DNA from: IMCC26077 sp964561165 | GTDB lineage: Bacteria; Actinomycetota; Actinomycetes; Nanopelagicales; Nanopelagicaceae | DNA length: 37,771 bases | Reading direction: 5' to 3' | NCBI GenBank assembly: GCA_964561165.1 | Contig: CAZLOJ010000008.1 | Span: 1-37,771, forward strand | Part shown: piece after piece, positions 17,025 through 24,673 of the stretch | Numbering within the stretch: position 1 is the stretch's first letter | How the letters are laid out: every line of letters starts with the position of its first letter | Notes under the pieces: model-generated | Told to the model about the DNA's origin: nothing | What the model saw: the letters and a program-made list of their open reading frames with translations, nothing else | Databases searched by the model: none | Position numbers and translations under genes: made by a program

Positions 17025-18437
17025 TTACGAATCAAATCCCAGGCCAAGGCGATCGAGCGTACGTAGCCAAATGTTTCGCTTGCCACCATTCTCATCAGCG
17101 CGATTGATGGACCAGCGAGTAATTTGAATGAAGAAGAAACGGAATGGTTCGGGTGGGAATGGCAGTGGCTTTCGTCGCACCATCTCCAGGCGAGTTCGCT
17201 CGTTATCCTCGCCATCTAACAAGTCGAGCATCACCTGAGCGCCAAACCTTGTTGCAGCAACGCCAAGGCCGGTATAGCCAAGGACGCTCACCACTCGCTG
17301 GTCTTTCGACAGCTTCCAGAAGGGTGAGAATCGCGTGCAGGTATCGATGGCACCGCCCCAGGCATGGGTGAATTTTATTCCTTCAAGTTGTGGGAAGGTC
17401 TTCAAGAAATGATCGACCAATTTCACATAAGTCTCAGGACGAAATTCATACTCGCGCGCTACACGCCCGCGGAAGTTATAAATTGCATCCCAACCGCCCC
17501 AAACGATGCAATTGTCGTCCGTTAAGCGGTAGTAATGAAATTGATGTCCTGAATCTGAAATCCCTTCCCGCTCCGACCAGCCAATGCTTTGTAATTGCTC
17601 TTTTGTTAGAGGTTCGGTAACGATTTGGTAGTCATAAACCGGAACTACATATTTCTTTAACTTTTTTTGAAGTGCCGGGAAGACGTTGGTTGCAAGTGCG
17701 ACTCGAGGAGCTTTCGCAAAACCATAAGCAGTATGTAAAAGAACTGCATCGTCCAAATTCTCTAGCCGCTGCACTTGAGAGTTCTCAAAGATCTGTACAC
17801 CAAGTGCAAGACAGGCTTTCTCTAATCCCCATACAAGACGGGCAGGGTCCACTAACGCAGTTCCATCGTGATCGAATAAACCGCCCTCATAGATTGGTGA
17901 GTGCACGCGCGCTTGCACAGCTGCCTTATCGAGAAATTCGACATCATCGCCAATTCGATTTCGTTCATCTGCCTCTTCACGCATTCCCTCAAGTTGCCAC
18001 GGTTCGATTGCAACTCGCAGTTCACCTGTCCACTCCCAATTGCATTGGATGTTATACCGCTTGATGGTCTCCTCGATGGCTTCCAAATTCTCTCGACCCA
18101 GTCGAGAGATCACTTCCATCTCATCAGGAAAACGTCGTTTTCCATTTGTCCAACCATGCGTTAACGAGTAATTACAGAAGCCGCCATTTCTCCCCGATGC
18201 GCCAGCGCCAGTTTCGCGCATCTCAATAATGATTACCCGCCAATCGGGATGTTTCTCTTTCGCCAAGAGCGCAGTCCATAAACCGGTGTAGCCGGCGCCA
18301 ACTATTGCCAGATCTGCATGGACCTCGCCAAATAACGCGGAGTGCGCGCTGGGTTCTAATGGATCAGCATCGAGCCAATATAAATCTGGCTGTGCATCCT
18401 TGAGGTGGCGAACGATTCGTGGGTCGATGGTGGCCAT
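17025..18437 (-). CDS. FAD-dependent amine oxidoreductase (DAO / PuuB-like)
   Basis: 470-residue flavoprotein of the D-amino-acid-oxidase superfamily. The dinucleotide-binding GAGYTGLWTA lies near residues 47-56, followed by the GASGRNGGFCN motif typical of gamma-glutamylputrescine-oxidase-like proteins. A late FTHAWGGAIDT block and a C-terminal FAD contact region (LGYTGLGVAATRFG) complete the fold. It is encoded just before the ureohydrolase and after the Pot transporter, so a secondary amine or polyamine derivative is the likely substrate. No glutamylputrescine synthetase (puuA) is present, so the classic Puu substrate is doubtful. The ATG has no Shine-Dalgarno of its own. A hairpin ends 6 nt upstream of it, and an in-frame TAG rules out an earlier start. 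Confidence 0.85.
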   Translation of the reverse strand: MATIDPRIVRHLKDAQPDLYWLDADPLEPSAHSALFGEVHADLAIVGAGYTGLWTALLAKEKHPDWRVIIIEMRETGAGASGRNGGFCNYSLTHGWTNGKRRFPDEMEVISRLGRENLEAIEETIKRYNIQCNWEWTGELRVAIEPWQLEGMREEADERNRIGDDVEFLDKAAVQARVHSPIYEGGLFDHDGTALVDPARLVWGLEKACLALGVQIFENSQVQRLENLDDAVLLHTAYGFAKAPRVALATNVFPALQKKLKKYVVPVYDYQIVTEPLTKEQLQSIGWSEREGISDSGHQFHYYRLTDDNCIVWGGWDAIYNFRGRVAREYEFRPETYVKLVDHFLKTFPQLEGIKFTHAWGGAIDTCTRFSPFWKLSKDQRVVSVLGYTGLGVAATRFGAQVMLDLLDGEDNERTRLEMVRRKPLPFPPEPFRFFFIQITRWSINRADENGGKRNIWLRTLDRLGLGFDS

Positions 18438-18564
18438 CGAAATATCCGGCTACAAGCCGGATTCACCCCTTAACTTCTACTTACAGCGGGCCCGGGTCCT
18501 CCGGAGTCCTACCCCATTACCCCAACCAGTCTCAGTTGGTTCTTCGTAATGGCCTATCCAGAGT
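18438..18564 (-). promoter_or_regulatory. Structured 5' leader of the FAD oxidoreductase/ureohydrolase genes (candidate cis-regulatory RNA)
   Basis: 127 nt between the potC stop and the oxidoreductase ATG. On the minus strand there is first a stem CCATTAC/GTAATGG (18546-18552 with 18514-18520). It encloses a second stem CCAAC/GTTGG (18535-18539 with 18522-18526) and an asymmetric internal loop. A GC-rich patch with overlapping palindromes follows (18486-18509). Last is a perfect 8-bp hairpin ATCCGGCT/AGCCGGAT with a 3-nt loop (18444-18462), ending 6 nt before the ATG and occupying the ribosome-binding position. No poly-T run follows any stem, so this does not look like simple termination. I do not recognise a known riboswitch core in it. 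Confidence 0.5.
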
Positions 18565-19365
18565 CTAACGCCTTTTCTTTGCCTTCGCATTGCCAGCTAT
18601 TTGCCCCGCAACGACTATTGCCAGAGCGATCAGGAACATGGCCGTGCCTATCACATTGGCTTGGGCAGGTACTCCACGAATCGAAGAAATCCAGATGAAT
18701 TTTGGAAATGTGGTAACCGTGCCGGAATTGAAATTAGTAATAATGAAATCGTCGAAGGAGAGTGAAAAGGCCAAGAGTGCGGCAGCTGCGATTCCTGGAA
18801 GCACTAATGGGAACGTCACTCGTCTGAAGGTTTCGTATTCATTCGCATACAGATCTCGAGCTGCCTCTTCAAGTTTCGGATCAAGACTTGCCACTCGAGC
18901 TTTCACCGTTACAACGACAAACGAGATGCAGAACATGATGTGGGCGATAACCGTAGTCCAGAAACCGGTATTCACATTCATGTTCACAAACATTGCCAGC
19001 AATGATGCGCCCATCACGATTTCTGGAGTCGCCATCGGTAGAAAGATTAATAGATTCGTTGCGCTTCGTCCGCGGAACTTATACCGACCTAATGCAAATG
19101 CGATCATCGTTCCAAGAATTGTTGCGATGAAAGTAGAGAGGAAACCGATCTTGAGTGAGTTGCCTAGCGCAACACAAATATCGGGAGCTCCACAAGGATT
19201 CTTCCAATTGTCGAGTGTAAATCCCTGCCAATTGATATTTCGTTTGCCGGCATCATTGAAAGAGAAGGCCATCGTGTATCCAACAGGGATGAAAAGATAG
19301 ATAAGCGCTACTGCTGCATAAATTCGAATGAGATTGCGTGAAAACCATCTACTCATTTGCGTCAC
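18565..19365 (-). CDS. potC: Polyamine ABC transporter permease PotC
   Basis: 266-residue inner-membrane permease for spermidine/putrescine import, with about six hydrophobic segments. The cytoplasmic EAA loop that docks to the ATPase is visible as EEAARDLYANEYETFRRVTFPLVLPG. The N-terminal IYLFIPVGYTMAFSFN block and the SFDDFIITNFNSG stretch are typical of PotC/PotI proteins. Its start overlaps the potB end by 4 nt, so the pair is translationally coupled. It is last in the potABC series before the structured leader. Confidence 0.92.
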   Translation of the reverse strand: MTQMSRWFSRNLIRIYAAVALIYLFIPVGYTMAFSFNDAGKRNINWQGFTLDNWKNPCGAPDICVALGNSLKIGFLSTFIATILGTMIAFALGRYKFRGRSATNLLIFLPMATPEIVMGASLLAMFVNMNVNTGFWTTVIAHIMFCISFVVVTVKARVASLDPKLEEAARDLYANEYETFRRVTFPLVLPGIAAAALLAFSLSFDDFIITNFNSGTVTTFPKFIWISSIRGVPAQANVIGTAMFLIALAIVVAGQIAGNAKAKKRR

Positions 19366-20261
19366 ACCAACTCATCGGTACCAGAACGGCGTATGTAAAC
19401 AACCACCAAGAACAAAATAGCCGCCATCAATGTGAAGGAGAGTGATGCAGCGGTGGGGTAATCCACAATTCTGAAGAAACGGGAATCGATGACGTTGCCA
19501 ATCATTTTTGTCGTTGGATTTCCTAAAATCGCCGCATTAATGTAATCACCAGCCGCCGGAATAAAGGTGAGCAGAGTTCCCGCGACCACACCCGGCATCG
19601 ATAATGGCACAGTGACCTTACGGAAAGTGGTAAGACCATTGGAATACAAGTCCCCCGATGCCTCGTGAAGGCGCGGGTCGATCCGATCCAAGCTGGCATA
19701 AATAGGAAGGGTCATGAATGGAAGAAAGTTATAGGTCAATCCCATAACCACGGCAAATGATGAGGCTGTGATGGTGGTGTCTGGCCCAATCAGGTGCAAC
19801 GTTCGCAACACGTACACAACTGGACCTTCGGCGCCAAGGATTTGTTTCCAGGCGATGGTGCGCAACAAAAACGATGTAAAGAAGGGGGCCACCACCAGAA
19901 TCAGCAGAATATTTTTGTAGCGACCTGATTTGAACGCAATTGCATAAGCAAGCGGGTAAGAGATTGCTAAAGCGAGAACCGTCGCCATGAATGCGTACAT
20001 GAAAGAGCGCAGGAATTGATCTTGATACTCAATGAATGCATCAATGTAGTTTGCAAAACGATAGGTTTGAACAAAAGCGCCCGTCTCTTGCGTTTCTGCA
20101 CGAGTTTTTGTTGAGGTCTCTGCAAGGTTAATTAGAGGATAGATAAAGAAAATAGCGAGCCAGAGCAAACCTGGCAGCATCAGAAGATATGGAACTTTCC
20201 TTCCGGATCGCTCAGGTTGAACATGCGTGCTCGTGCCTGGCGAAACGTGCGCAATCGCCAT
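19362..20261 (-). CDS. potB: Polyamine ABC transporter permease PotB
   Basis: 299-residue integral membrane permease and partner of PotC. A cytoplasmic N-terminus of about 25 residues precedes YLLMLPGLLWLAIFFIYPL, the first membrane segment. The EAA loop reads EASGDLYSNGLTTFRKVTVPLSMPG. LRTIAWKQILG and FIPAAGDYINAAILG are family blocks. The ATG at 20259-20261 abuts the potA stop with GAGGA upstream inside potA. It acts with PotA, PotC and the lipoprotein encoded upstream. Confidence 0.93.
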   Translation of the reverse strand: MAIAHVSPGTSTHVQPERSGRKVPYLLMLPGLLWLAIFFIYPLINLAETSTKTRAETQETGAFVQTYRFANYIDAFIEYQDQFLRSFMYAFMATVLALAISYPLAYAIAFKSGRYKNILLILVVAPFFTSFLLRTIAWKQILGAEGPVVYVLRTLHLIGPDTTITASSFAVVMGLTYNFLPFMTLPIYASLDRIDPRLHEASGDLYSNGLTTFRKVTVPLSMPGVVAGTLLTFIPAAGDYINAAILGNPTTKMIGNVIDSRFFRIVDYPTAASLSFTLMAAILFLVVVYIRRSGTDELV

Positions 20262-21362
20262 CTAGTCCTCGCTATCGAGCGCGAAGGTGAAATTTGGCTC
20301 CCAAGAGAGCGTAACCCGATCGCCCTTTCTAATGTTCGGCGCGCCACCATCATTTTGTTCGAAAACCATGAGCTCTTGCTTCCATGGCATTTCCACTTGG
20401 TACTGAGTGCTCACTCCAACGAAGGAGATATCGGTAACGACTCCATCATGCAACGCATTCTTTCCCGTGTAAGCACCGGCAGCGTGGATGTTGATTTTCT
20501 CGGGACGAATTCCAACCAGAATCGAACTCTTAGCGGACCTATTGCGGGATGTCGGCAGGATGATGCGGGAACCTTGAACATCTACAGAGGTTTCGGCTCC
20601 GCTGTTTGTCCCAACAGTTGCTTTAATGAGGTTCGACTGACCGAGGAAATTTGCTACGAATACTGTTTCAGGGTTTTCATAAAGATCTACCGGCGAGCCC
20701 ATCTGTTCGATGCGCCCTTTATTCATGACCGCGATGGTGTCAGCCATGGTCATCGCCTCTTCTTGATCGTGAGTCACGTGGACGAAGGTGATTCCTACTT
20801 CAGTTTGAATCCACTTCAATTCAATCTGCATCTGCCGACGCAATTTAAGGTCCAATGCACCAAGGGGTTCATCAAGAAGCAAAAGCGCGGGCCGATTGAC
20901 AATCGCCCGCGCAACGGCAATTCGCTGTTGCTGACCACCAGATAGTTGCGCAGGCTTGCGGTCTTTCAGGTGCCCCAGTTCGACCAAAGCAAGGACTTTT
21001 TCAACCGCTTCTTTGACATCTTTGATTCCACGACGACGTAATCCAAATGCGACATTCTCAAAAATCGTTAAATGGGGAAAGAGCGCGTAATTCTGGAAAA
21101 CGGTGTTGACCGGTCGGCGGTAAGGCTTGCTATAGGTAATGTCGGTATCGCCAACCGCAATGGTTCCAGAGGTTGGCTCTTCAAGACCTGCAATCATGCG
21201 AAGCGTTGTAGTTTTGCCACATCCCGAGGGCCCCAAGAGCGCAAAGAACGATCCCTTGGGAATGATGAGATTGAGATCATCGACTGCAACGAACTCGCCA
21301 AACTCTTTTCTGATGTTTCGAAGCTGCAAATCACCAGTGGCAGAGGCGGCGAGATCGACCAT
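20262..21362 (-). CDS. potA: Polyamine ABC transporter ATP-binding protein PotA
   Basis: 366-residue ATPase that drives polyamine import. It shows Walker A GPSGCGKTT, Q-loop VFQNYALFPH, signature LSGGQQQRIAVARA, Walker B LLLLDEPLGALD, and the H-loop in VTHDQEEAMTMAD. A C-terminal TOBE-like regulatory domain follows from about residue 245 (VANFLGQSNLI...). The family is the CUT1/PotA group, and the polyamine assignment rests on the partner genes. It starts 2 nt after the binding-protein stop. Confidence 0.94.
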   Translation of the reverse strand: MVDLAASATGDLQLRNIRKEFGEFVAVDDLNLIIPKGSFFALLGPSGCGKTTTLRMIAGLEEPTSGTIAVGDTDITYSKPYRRPVNTVFQNYALFPHLTIFENVAFGLRRRGIKDVKEAVEKVLALVELGHLKDRKPAQLSGGQQQRIAVARAIVNRPALLLLDEPLGALDLKLRRQMQIELKWIQTEVGITFVHVTHDQEEAMTMADTIAVMNKGRIEQMGSPVDLYENPETVFVANFLGQSNLIKATVGTNSGAETSVDVQGSRIILPTSRNRSAKSSILVGIRPEKINIHAAGAYTGKNALHDGVVTDISFVGVSTQYQVEMPWKQELMVFEQNDGGAPNIRKGDRVTLSWEPNFTFALDSED

Positions 21363-21364
21363 AG

Positions 21365-22558
21365 TTAATTGCCTGAAGCAGAGGCAAAAGCTTCACTGTA
21401 GGTTGTTTCTTCCTCTGGTGCGAGCGGACGGAAGACCTTGACCTTGGCTAGCGTTGCATCGTCAGGGAAGATGAATGGATTATTCACCAACTCTGGTGCG
21501 ATCTTTTCCATCTCCTCGCGTGCGCCTTGCACTGGGCAAATGTAGTTGACCCAAGCAGCTACCTGAGCAGCTACCGCTGGATCGTAATAATTATTGATGA
21601 CACTTTGCGCATTCTTCTTATTGGTCGAAGGTGTTGGGATGAGTACGTTGTCAGACCAGAGCGTTCCGCCCGATTCTGGAATGGCAAATTCAAACTTTCC
21701 TTCGTTGTCATTGGCAAGAGCGAAGATGTCGCCAGACCAACCAATTACAGCGACCGCATCACCGCTTTCCATATCATCTAGGTAATCGTTGCCCTTTACT
21801 TGACGAATAATCCCATCAGCAACTTGCTTCTCGAGGAAATCGACTGCATTCATGAATTGATCTTCAGTGAATGGTTGGGAGATATCCACCCCCTGATACT
21901 GCAGGATGATTCCCATCGTGTCGCGCATTTCGCTGAGCACTTCAATGCGCCCTTTGTATTTCTTATCGAAGAGTTGATCGAGGCTCTTTATGCCACCAGG
22001 AATCACTTCTTTATTCCAGCCAAATCCAGCGAAACCTGATTGCCATGTTAGCGAACTCTTACGACCCGGGTCGAAGCCAACATTCGCAAGACCAGGGAGA
22101 ATATTTTCTTTGTTTGGGATTGCTCCTTCGTCAAATGCTTGCGCGTAACCTAAGCGAATCCAACGCCCGGCCATCCAGTCGGTGAGCGTGACGATATCCC
22201 AGCCAATATCTTTTCCTTGTTCAAGCTTTACTTGAACCTTCCCGTAAAACTCATCGTTATCGTTCACTTCTTCTTTGTAAACGACGTTGATTCCTGACGC
22301 TGCAATAAAAGTTTCGAGCGAGGGATACTTTTGAGTTTTCTCGTCGTAATCTAGATACTCTGGCCAGTTTGCCCAGCGCACTGTTCCTGATGAATCAGAA
22401 GCTGAGCTCTCACTTGCACTGCCGGCTTCCTCTTTCGCACCACCACACGCTGCAAGAACGGCGGTCGCACCTACTGCTCCCGCTCCGGCAAGAAAGCGAC
22501 GTCGAGTAAGTTGCGCTTTGATCAGCGCTCTGGTCTCTGGCGAAAGTTTCTCGTTCAT
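21365..22558 (-). CDS. potD: Polyamine-binding lipoprotein (PotD/PotF-like)
   Basis: 397-residue extracytoplasmic solute-binding protein. The N-terminus has a twin-arginine-like TRRRFLAG (residues 18-25), a hydrophobic stretch, and a lipobox LAAC with C38 as the lipidation site, so a Tat-exported lipoprotein is likely. A Ser/Glu-rich linker (about 44-58) leads to VRWANWPEYLDYD, the start of the PotD-type fold. GWDIVTLTDWMAGRWI and AVIGWSGDIFAL are typical family blocks. An AAGGGAG Shine-Dalgarno lies 8 nt upstream. It is first in the potD-A-B-C order. The ligand (putrescine or spermidine) is inferred. Confidence 0.92.
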   Translation of the reverse strand: MNEKLSPETRALIKAQLTRRRFLAGAGAVGATAVLAACGGAKEEAGSASESSASDSSGTVRWANWPEYLDYDEKTQKYPSLETFIAASGINVVYKEEVNDNDEFYGKVQVKLEQGKDIGWDIVTLTDWMAGRWIRLGYAQAFDEGAIPNKENILPGLANVGFDPGRKSSLTWQSGFAGFGWNKEVIPGGIKSLDQLFDKKYKGRIEVLSEMRDTMGIILQYQGVDISQPFTEDQFMNAVDFLEKQVADGIIRQVKGNDYLDDMESGDAVAVIGWSGDIFALANDNEGKFEFAIPESGGTLWSDNVLIPTPSTNKKNAQSVINNYYDPAVAAQVAAWVNYICPVQGAREEMEKIAPELVNNPFIFPDDATLAKVKVFRPLAPEEETTYSEAFASASGN

Positions 22559-22604
22559 ATCGTGCTCCCTTGTGCTCGCAGTCGGAGGTGGTTAGTTGTT
22601 GCGG

Positions 22605-24032
22605 CTATGCCTCTAGATTAGTCATCACATGCTTGATTCGGGTGTAATCCTCGAAGCCATAACTCGACAAGTCTTTGCCATAGCCAGAGTGCTTGAAACC
22701 GCCATGCGGCATCTCCGCCACCATCGGGATGTGGGTGTTAATCCAGACGCAGCCAAAATCAAAGGCCTTCGCCATGCGCATTGCTCGACCATGGTCTTTG
22801 GTCCAGACGCTGGAGGCCAACCCGTACTTCACGCCATTTGCCATCCGGACCGCTTCGGCCTCATCGGTGAATTTCTGGACCGTGATCACGGGAGCGAACA
22901 TCTCGCTCTGGATCATCTCATCATCTTGTTTGAGGTCGGCCACAACAGTGGGGGTCCAGAAGTAGCCAGGTCGATTAACCCGACTTCCACCTGCGGTGAC
23001 GCGCGCATGTGCTGGCACTCGATCAAGGAAGCCTTGAACGCGAGCTAACTGATTGGCGTTATTAACCGGACCTACGAGTACATCCTCATTGGGCGCTCCA
23101 ACTTTAATGTTGTTCTTCGCCTGCTCGGTTAGTAGCGCAACTACATCGTTGTACGCGCTCGCCTCAACGATAACGCGAGTTGCTGCGGTGCAATCTTGTC
23201 CAGCGTTGAAGTAACCCGCAACTGCGATCCATTCACATGCAGCCTCAAGATTTGCATCATCAAAGATTACAACTGGAGCCTTGCCACCAAGTTCTAAGTG
23301 CACGCGCTTAAGATCTTTCGCGGCTTCTTTTGCTACTTCCATACCTGCACGAACAGATCCGGTGATCGAAACAAACTGTGGAATCTCGTGATCGACCAAC
23401 AAGCGTCCAGTATCTCGATCTCCAGTAATCACGTTAATGACGCCCTCTGGCAGAAATTCCTGCATCAACTCGGCCATCCAAAGCGTTGAAACTGGAGTGG
23501 TATCGCTTGGCTTCAAGACGACTGAGTTTCCGGCAGCAATTGCAGGAGCCCACTTCCATACTGCCATCATCATCGGATAGTTCCATGGTGTGACTTGTGC
23601 GCAGACTCCGATTGGCTCGCGCCGGATAAAAGAGGTGTGGCCTTTTACGTATTCGGCTGCGGAGCGACCTTCAAGGTTTCGAGCAGCACCAGCGAAGAAG
23701 CGGATCTGATCCAACATCGGACCAATCTCTTCTTGTCGCGTAATTGCAATCGGCTTGCCAGTGTTCTCCGACTCAATGCCAATTAATTCTTCCGAACGCG
23801 CTTCAATCGCATCAGCAATTTTATTGATTGCTCTCTGGCGCTCACCAGGAGTGGAGTCGCGCCAGACTTCAAAAGCGTCCGCAGCTGCATTCATAGCCGC
23901 ATCGACATCTGCGCTATTTGAGACGGGCGCATGTGCAAAAACTTCGCCGGTTGCTGGATTGATGAGCTCTTGAGTCTTGCCAGAAGAGGAGGGCACGCTC
24001 TTGCCATTGATGAAATTGGTGAGAGTTTTCAT
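22605..24032 (-). CDS. patD: Gamma-aminobutyraldehyde dehydrogenase
   Basis: 475-residue NAD(P)-dependent aldehyde dehydrogenase. The catalytic residues are visible: E247 in HLELGGKAP and nucleophile C281 in NAGQDCTAATR. QVTPWNYPMMMAVWKWAPAI is the cofactor-side block. The C-terminal WINTHIPMVAEMPHGGFKHSGYG resembles the 4-aminobutyraldehyde (PatD/YdcW/Prr) group. It would oxidise 4-aminobutyraldehyde, made from putrescine by the divergent aminotransferase, to GABA. It lies 46 bp before the binding-protein gene on the same strand. The start has no Shine-Dalgarno but has TACGCT 6 nt upstream. Other omega-aminoaldehydes are possible substrates. Confidence 0.9.
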   Translation of the reverse strand: MKTLTNFINGKSVPSSSGKTQELINPATGEVFAHAPVSNSADVDAAMNAAADAFEVWRDSTPGERQRAINKIADAIEARSEELIGIESENTGKPIAITRQEEIGPMLDQIRFFAGAARNLEGRSAAEYVKGHTSFIRREPIGVCAQVTPWNYPMMMAVWKWAPAIAAGNSVVLKPSDTTPVSTLWMAELMQEFLPEGVINVITGDRDTGRLLVDHEIPQFVSITGSVRAGMEVAKEAAKDLKRVHLELGGKAPVVIFDDANLEAACEWIAVAGYFNAGQDCTAATRVIVEASAYNDVVALLTEQAKNNIKVGAPNEDVLVGPVNNANQLARVQGFLDRVPAHARVTAGGSRVNRPGYFWTPTVVADLKQDDEMIQSEMFAPVITVQKFTDEAEAVRMANGVKYGLASSVWTKDHGRAMRMAKAFDFGCVWINTHIPMVAEMPHGGFKHSGYGKDLSSYGFEDYTRIKHVMTNLEA

Positions 24033-24038
24033 GGCCAG

Positions 24039-24044
24039 AGCGTA
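24039..24044 (-). promoter_or_regulatory. Possible -10 box for a leaderless aldehyde dehydrogenase transcript
   Basis: TACGCT on the minus strand, 6 nt before the ATG at 24032. It is in the divergent region shared with the Lrp-type regulator. It matches TANNNT, and the spacer has no Shine-Dalgarno. If real, this promoter would drive the aldehyde dehydrogenase and probably potDABC. Confidence 0.45.
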
Positions 24045-24090
24045 CGCGCCACCTCGCGCCGAGGGCTAGCGGGGAGCGAGCACACTCGTA

Positions 24091-24147
24091 CCGAAAAATC
24101 TGCGATTTGGCCGATATTTGGCGGGGTAACCTACGAATATCGTGGTG
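24091..24147. promoter_or_regulatory. Candidate Lrp-type operators in the divergent promoter region
   Basis: The region between the divergent aldehyde dehydrogenase and regulator genes contains AAATC-TGC-GATTT, a perfect 5-bp palindrome at 24096-24108. It also contains a wider inverted pair CGATAT ... ATATCG at about 24112-24141. The half-sites GATTTGGCC and GATATTTGGC repeat in direct orientation. Lrp/AsnC proteins bind AT-rich, loosely palindromic sites and usually act at their own divergent promoter. Assignment to the adjacent regulator is inference. Confidence 0.4.
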
Positions 24148-24209
24148 AAACGCTCCCAAAACTGCGGATTCAGTTGCTTAGCCCAGGAAGCCATGAGAGG
24201 GTGGCCTTC

Positions 24210-24671
24210 ATGCGTCAGAAGAATAGAGCCGTTCATCTCGACGAGGCTTCCAAAGCCATCATCGAACAACTGCAAGGTGATGGGCGCAAGCCTTACGCCG
24301 CGATCGGTTCAGCGGTCGGCCTCTCCGAAGCCGCAGTGCGCCAGCGCGTGCAGAAGCTTGTCGATTCTGGAGTAATTCAAATCGTTGCCGTCACCGACCC
24401 ACTTACCGTCGGATCATTTCGGATGGCGATGGTCGGAGTTCGAGTGGAAGGGGATATCACCTCTGTCGCAGATCAACTCGGGAAGTATCGAGAGGTCGAC
24501 TACGTCGTTGTCACTGCAGGCAACTTCGACATTCTCGTCGAAGTCATCTGTGACGACGATGAGCACCTACTCGAACTTCTCCAGCGAATTCGAGCAATAC
24601 CTTCGGTGCGAAGCACAGAGAGCTTCGTCTACCTCAAACTACAAAAACAGCTATACAACTGGGGAACATAA
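24210..24671 (+). CDS. Lrp/AsnC-family transcriptional regulator
   Basis: 153-residue regulator when started at ATG 24210, the normal family length, with GAGAGGGTGG upstream. Earlier in-frame starts would run through the divergent gene. The N-terminal helix-turn-helix covers YAAIGSAVGLSEAAVRQRVQKLVDSGVI, and the C-terminal RAM/ligand-sensing domain covers about residues 65-150 (VGVRVEGDITSVADQLGKYREVDYVVVTAGNFDILVEV). It is the first gene of a plus-strand run with the aminotransferase, FMN protein and FAD oxidoreductase, and divergent from the aldehyde dehydrogenase/potDABC run. It probably controls both arms, perhaps in response to a polyamine-related ligand or amino acid. Confidence 0.9.
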   Translation: MRQKNRAVHLDEASKAIIEQLQGDGRKPYAAIGSAVGLSEAAVRQRVQKLVDSGVIQIVAVTDPLTVGSFRMAMVGVRVEGDITSVADQLGKYREVDYVVVTAGNFDILVEVICDDDEHLLELLQRIRAIPSVRSTESFVYLKLQKQLYNWGT

Positions 24672-24673
24672 AA

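Noticed and set aside
18438..18564. Thi-box (TPP) riboswitch, because of a CTGAGA string
   Set aside because: The other conserved TPP elements and their spacing are absent.
23931..24209. N-terminal extension of the Lrp regulator
   Set aside because: It overlaps the divergent aldehyde dehydrogenase start and control region; the Lrp fold begins after ATG 24210, which has a good ribosome-binding site.
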